Assembly: GCA_014799525.1 (NCBI GenBank)
Contig: JAAVHW010000048.1
Coordinates: 1-7,026, forward strand
Length of the DNA: 7,026 bases
Direction: 5' to 3'
From: Clostridiales bacterium
GTDB taxonomy: Bacteria > Bacillota > Clostridia > Christensenellales > CAG-917
The position numbers were made by a program, and so were the translations under genes. The notes under the pieces were generated by a model. That model had not been told where the DNA came from and did no database searches. It saw nothing but the letters and a program-made list of their open reading frames with translations. Below are positions 5,259 to 7,026 of this stretch, piece after piece (within the stretch, counting starts at the first letter, position 1; the number at the start of each line of letters is the position of its first letter).

Positions 5259-6950
5259 TTACTTCAAACCTTGCTTATATCTTTCCGCCCAAGCTTTCAT
5301 TTCTTTTGCGTGAGGAATTGCAAACTGACTGTAATCATTGCCGCCTATCAGTCTTGCAACCTCGTCTGTATCGTCATCGAGCAAGTCTACGTGCGTAAGC
5401 GTTTTTCCGCCCTTAGTTGACTTGGATATCAGATAATGGCTATCCGCCATAGCGGCAAGGCTCGGCATATGCGTGACCGCAATGACCTGACGGTTGCGTG
5501 AGATATTGCACAGCTTCTCTGAAACGACAGCAGATATATTACCCGAAATTCCCGTATCAATCTCGTCGAACACCATAGTGCCAATGCCGTCTATTCCTGC
5601 GACTATATTTTTGAGTGCAAGCATAAATCTTGACATTTCACCGCCAGAAATTATCTTTGCAAGCGGCTTCAATGGTTCGCCCACGTTTGGAGATATGAGG
5701 AACTCCACACTGTCCGCACCGTTTGAACTTATTTCGTCAACATCGCTTGTGCTTGCTATGTCAACTTTGAAGGTAGAGCCGCCCATACCCAAATCGGCAA
5801 GCTCCTTTACCATAGATTTTTCAAACTCTGCGCCGACCTTCTTTCTAAGCGCGGTGAGCTTTGCCGCCTTTTCGCCAAGGCTATCTCCTGCGGTTTTAAT
5901 TTCCTTTTCAAGCTCGGCAACCCTGTCTGCGGCACCCCCAAGCATATCGGCTTCGCGCTTTGCTTCCTCGTAGAACTTTTGAAGTGCCTCGTAGCTTCCG
6001 CCGTACTTGCGCAAAATTCCGCGCACCTCTTCAAGCCTTTCTTCCATTTTATCTGCGGAACGGCTGTCGAAGTCCAGCCTGTCGAGCATATCCGAAAGCG
6101 TATCGCTTATATCCTCAATTTCAAGGCGAGTGCTGTTCAGTCTGTCGTTTAGCGCGGGGATATCCTCGTCGTATGACGCTATGCTGTTCAATGCGGAAAT
6201 CGAACCCTTTATCTGCGCACTAACGCCCGACCTGTCATATCCGTCAAGTGCGGACTTTGCCGTTTGCAACGCGGAAAGAATCTTTTCCGTATTTCTGATA
6301 CGCTTACGCTGTGCAAGCAGAGCTTCCTCTTCGCCCTCGCCGACATTGACTCGCTCTATTTCCTCAATCTGATAAGAAAGCACGTCAAGCTTTCTCTCCC
6401 TTTCCGAGCTATTGCCAAAGCGATTCAGTTCATTCTTCAATGAGGTATATTTTTCATATGCCGCGCTTACGTCAGCTTTTGCCTTACGCACCTTATTCTC
6501 GCCAATGCTGTCAAGCAGAATAATATGGTTCGCACTCCTAAGCAATGACTGATGCTCGTGCTGTCCGTGCATATCAACAAGCAATTCCGTGAGTCCGGTG
6601 AGTATGGACAGCGTTGCAACTCGCCCATTTATCCTGCACTCGTTTTTGCCCTCTACGGTCATTTTACGGCGTAAAATAAGCACGTCCTCGACCTCTATAC
6701 CGATATCGTCGAGATACGCGCTAATCTGCGGATTTATATAGTCCTCGAATACAGCCTGAACAACGGCGTAGCCCGTGCCGTGGCGTATAAGCGACTTATC
6801 CGCTCTTTCGCCAAGCACGAAGTTGAGAGAGTCAATAATGATAGACTTTCCCGCGCCCGTTTCGCCGCTCAAAATATTCAAACCGTCCTGCAATGCAAGC
6901 TCCAGCTTGTCAATGAGTGCGATATTCTCAATGCACAACTGCGCCAACAT
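5259..6950 (-). CDS. recN: DNA repair protein RecN (SMC-like ATPase)
   Basis: Cytoplasmic SMC-like ATPase recruited early to DNA double-strand breaks, where it holds ends and sister DNA together for RecA-dependent repair. The 563 aa length is complete and typical. The N-terminal half-ATPase carries Walker A GETGAGKS (29-36) and the RecN hallmark DMHGQHEHQSLL (126-137). Residues ~155-385 form the charged heptad coiled-coil arms, shorter than in true SMC proteins and lacking a clear hinge. The C-terminal half has signature SGGEMSR (435-441), Walker B MVFDEID (459-465) with DTGISG, and the H-loop THMPSLAAMAD (493-503). It ends with the family pattern DEVARLIGG..., ..HAKEM. Start ATG 6950 is supported by AAGGA 9 nt upstream and the canonical MLxQLxIxNIALID beginning. 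It follows the upstream gene by 23 nt, indicating one operon. I saw no clear LexA box between them. Confidence 0.98.
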   Translation of the reverse strand: MLAQLCIENIALIDKLELALQDGLNILSGETGAGKSIIIDSLNFVLGERADKSLIRHGTGYAVVQAVFEDYINPQISAYLDDIGIEVEDVLILRRKMTVEGKNECRINGRVATLSILTGLTELLVDMHGQHEHQSLLRSANHIILLDSIGENKVRKAKADVSAAYEKYTSLKNELNRFGNSSERERKLDVLSYQIEEIERVNVGEGEEEALLAQRKRIRNTEKILSALQTAKSALDGYDRSGVSAQIKGSISALNSIASYDEDIPALNDRLNSTRLEIEDISDTLSDMLDRLDFDSRSADKMEERLEEVRGILRKYGGSYEALQKFYEEAKREADMLGGAADRVAELEKEIKTAGDSLGEKAAKLTALRKKVGAEFEKSMVKELADLGMGGSTFKVDIASTSDVDEISSNGADSVEFLISPNVGEPLKPLAKIISGGEMSRFMLALKNIVAGIDGIGTMVFDEIDTGISGNISAVVSEKLCNISRNRQVIAVTHMPSLAAMADSHYLISKSTKGGKTLTHVDLLDDDTDEVARLIGGNDYSQFAIPHAKEMKAWAERYKQGLK

Positions 6951-6973
6951 ACTATGTTTTCCTTAGCTCTTCG

Positions 6974-7024
6974 CTATTTGTTTGAATCCAACAAGCTCTT
7001 AAGCTTTTCGCAAACTGACTCCGT
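6974..7024 (-). CDS. C-terminal tail of upstream gene, possibly arginine repressor ArgR
   Basis: Only the last 16 codons and stop TAG are in the window. The chosen frame reads TESVCEKLKSLLDSNK. It would suit the terminal helix of ArgR, and argR commonly precedes recN in Clostridia, but 16 residues cannot prove it. Another minus-strand frame is also open from the edge to a stop adjacent to recN (IRSQFAKS..., ending at 6953-6951) and cannot be excluded. I prefer the first because it has an amphipathic-helix pattern and leaves room for the recN Shine-Dalgarno. Confidence 0.45.
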   Translation of the reverse strand, partial: TESVCEKLKSLLDSNK

Positions 7025-7026
7025 AT

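Noticed and set aside
5494..5973. Plus-strand open frame of 159 codons, rich in Ser and Pro
   Set aside because: Antisense shadow of recN; the composition is what the reverse complement of its codons would give.
1..7026. CRISPR arrays, insertion sequences, phage or tRNA genes
   Set aside because: I searched by eye on both strands and saw no regularly spaced repeats beyond the two-copy leader repeat, no transposase or integrase motifs, no terminal inverted repeats and no tRNA cloverleaf.

Overview
The window looks like a chromosomal core segment from a Gram-positive, Firmicutes/Clostridia-type bacterium, probably an uncultured lineage. Three things support this. The RNase P RNA is type A. The upstream neighbour of recN ends in a tail compatible with ArgR, giving the common Clostridia order argR-recN. 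PheS carries the CxxC-x4-CxxC knuckle I associate with Gram-positive enzymes. The assignment is by eye and not to genus level. Every protein gene is on the minus strand; the only plus-strand gene is the RNase P RNA.

Layout, following minus-strand transcription from the right end. 7024-6974: last 16 codons of an upstream gene (possibly argR). 6950-5259: recN, complete, 23 nt behind it. 5258-5178: short intergenic stretch with a hairpin that can terminate rnpB on the plus strand and perhaps recN on the minus strand. 4856-5177 (plus): rnpB with a well-formed sigma-A promoter. 4855-4728: divergent promoter region. 4709-3324: a single-TM protein with no assigned function. 3323-3137: AT-rich intergenic region with a possible weak terminator, the pheS promoter and a G/U-rich direct repeat in the leader. 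3136-2117: pheS. 2104-1: pheT, running off the left edge about 95-100 codons before its expected end.

PheS and PheT form the (alpha beta)2 phenylalanyl-tRNA synthetase and are translationally linked: the pheS stop overlaps the pheT Shine-Dalgarno and the gap is 12 nt. RecN is the SMC-like double-strand-break repair ATPase. RNase P RNA is the catalytic subunit for tRNA 5' processing. These are housekeeping functions in translation, RNA maturation and DNA repair.

The least ordinary item is the 461-467 aa protein at 3324-4727. By eye its long helical part resembles the N-terminal non-catalytic region of cyclic beta-1,2-glucan synthase (NdvB) proteins, and its last ~75 residues resemble the C-terminal beta-sandwich of the GH94 part of the same giant proteins. 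The glycosyltransferase and phosphorylase cores that normally lie between are absent. Other points worth checking: an altered tRNA-CCA-binding loop and a very short P3 in rnpB, a shared palindromic -35 between rnpB and the hypothetical gene, a repeat in the pheS leader with no room for a T-box, and an insertion in the B5 domain of PheT.
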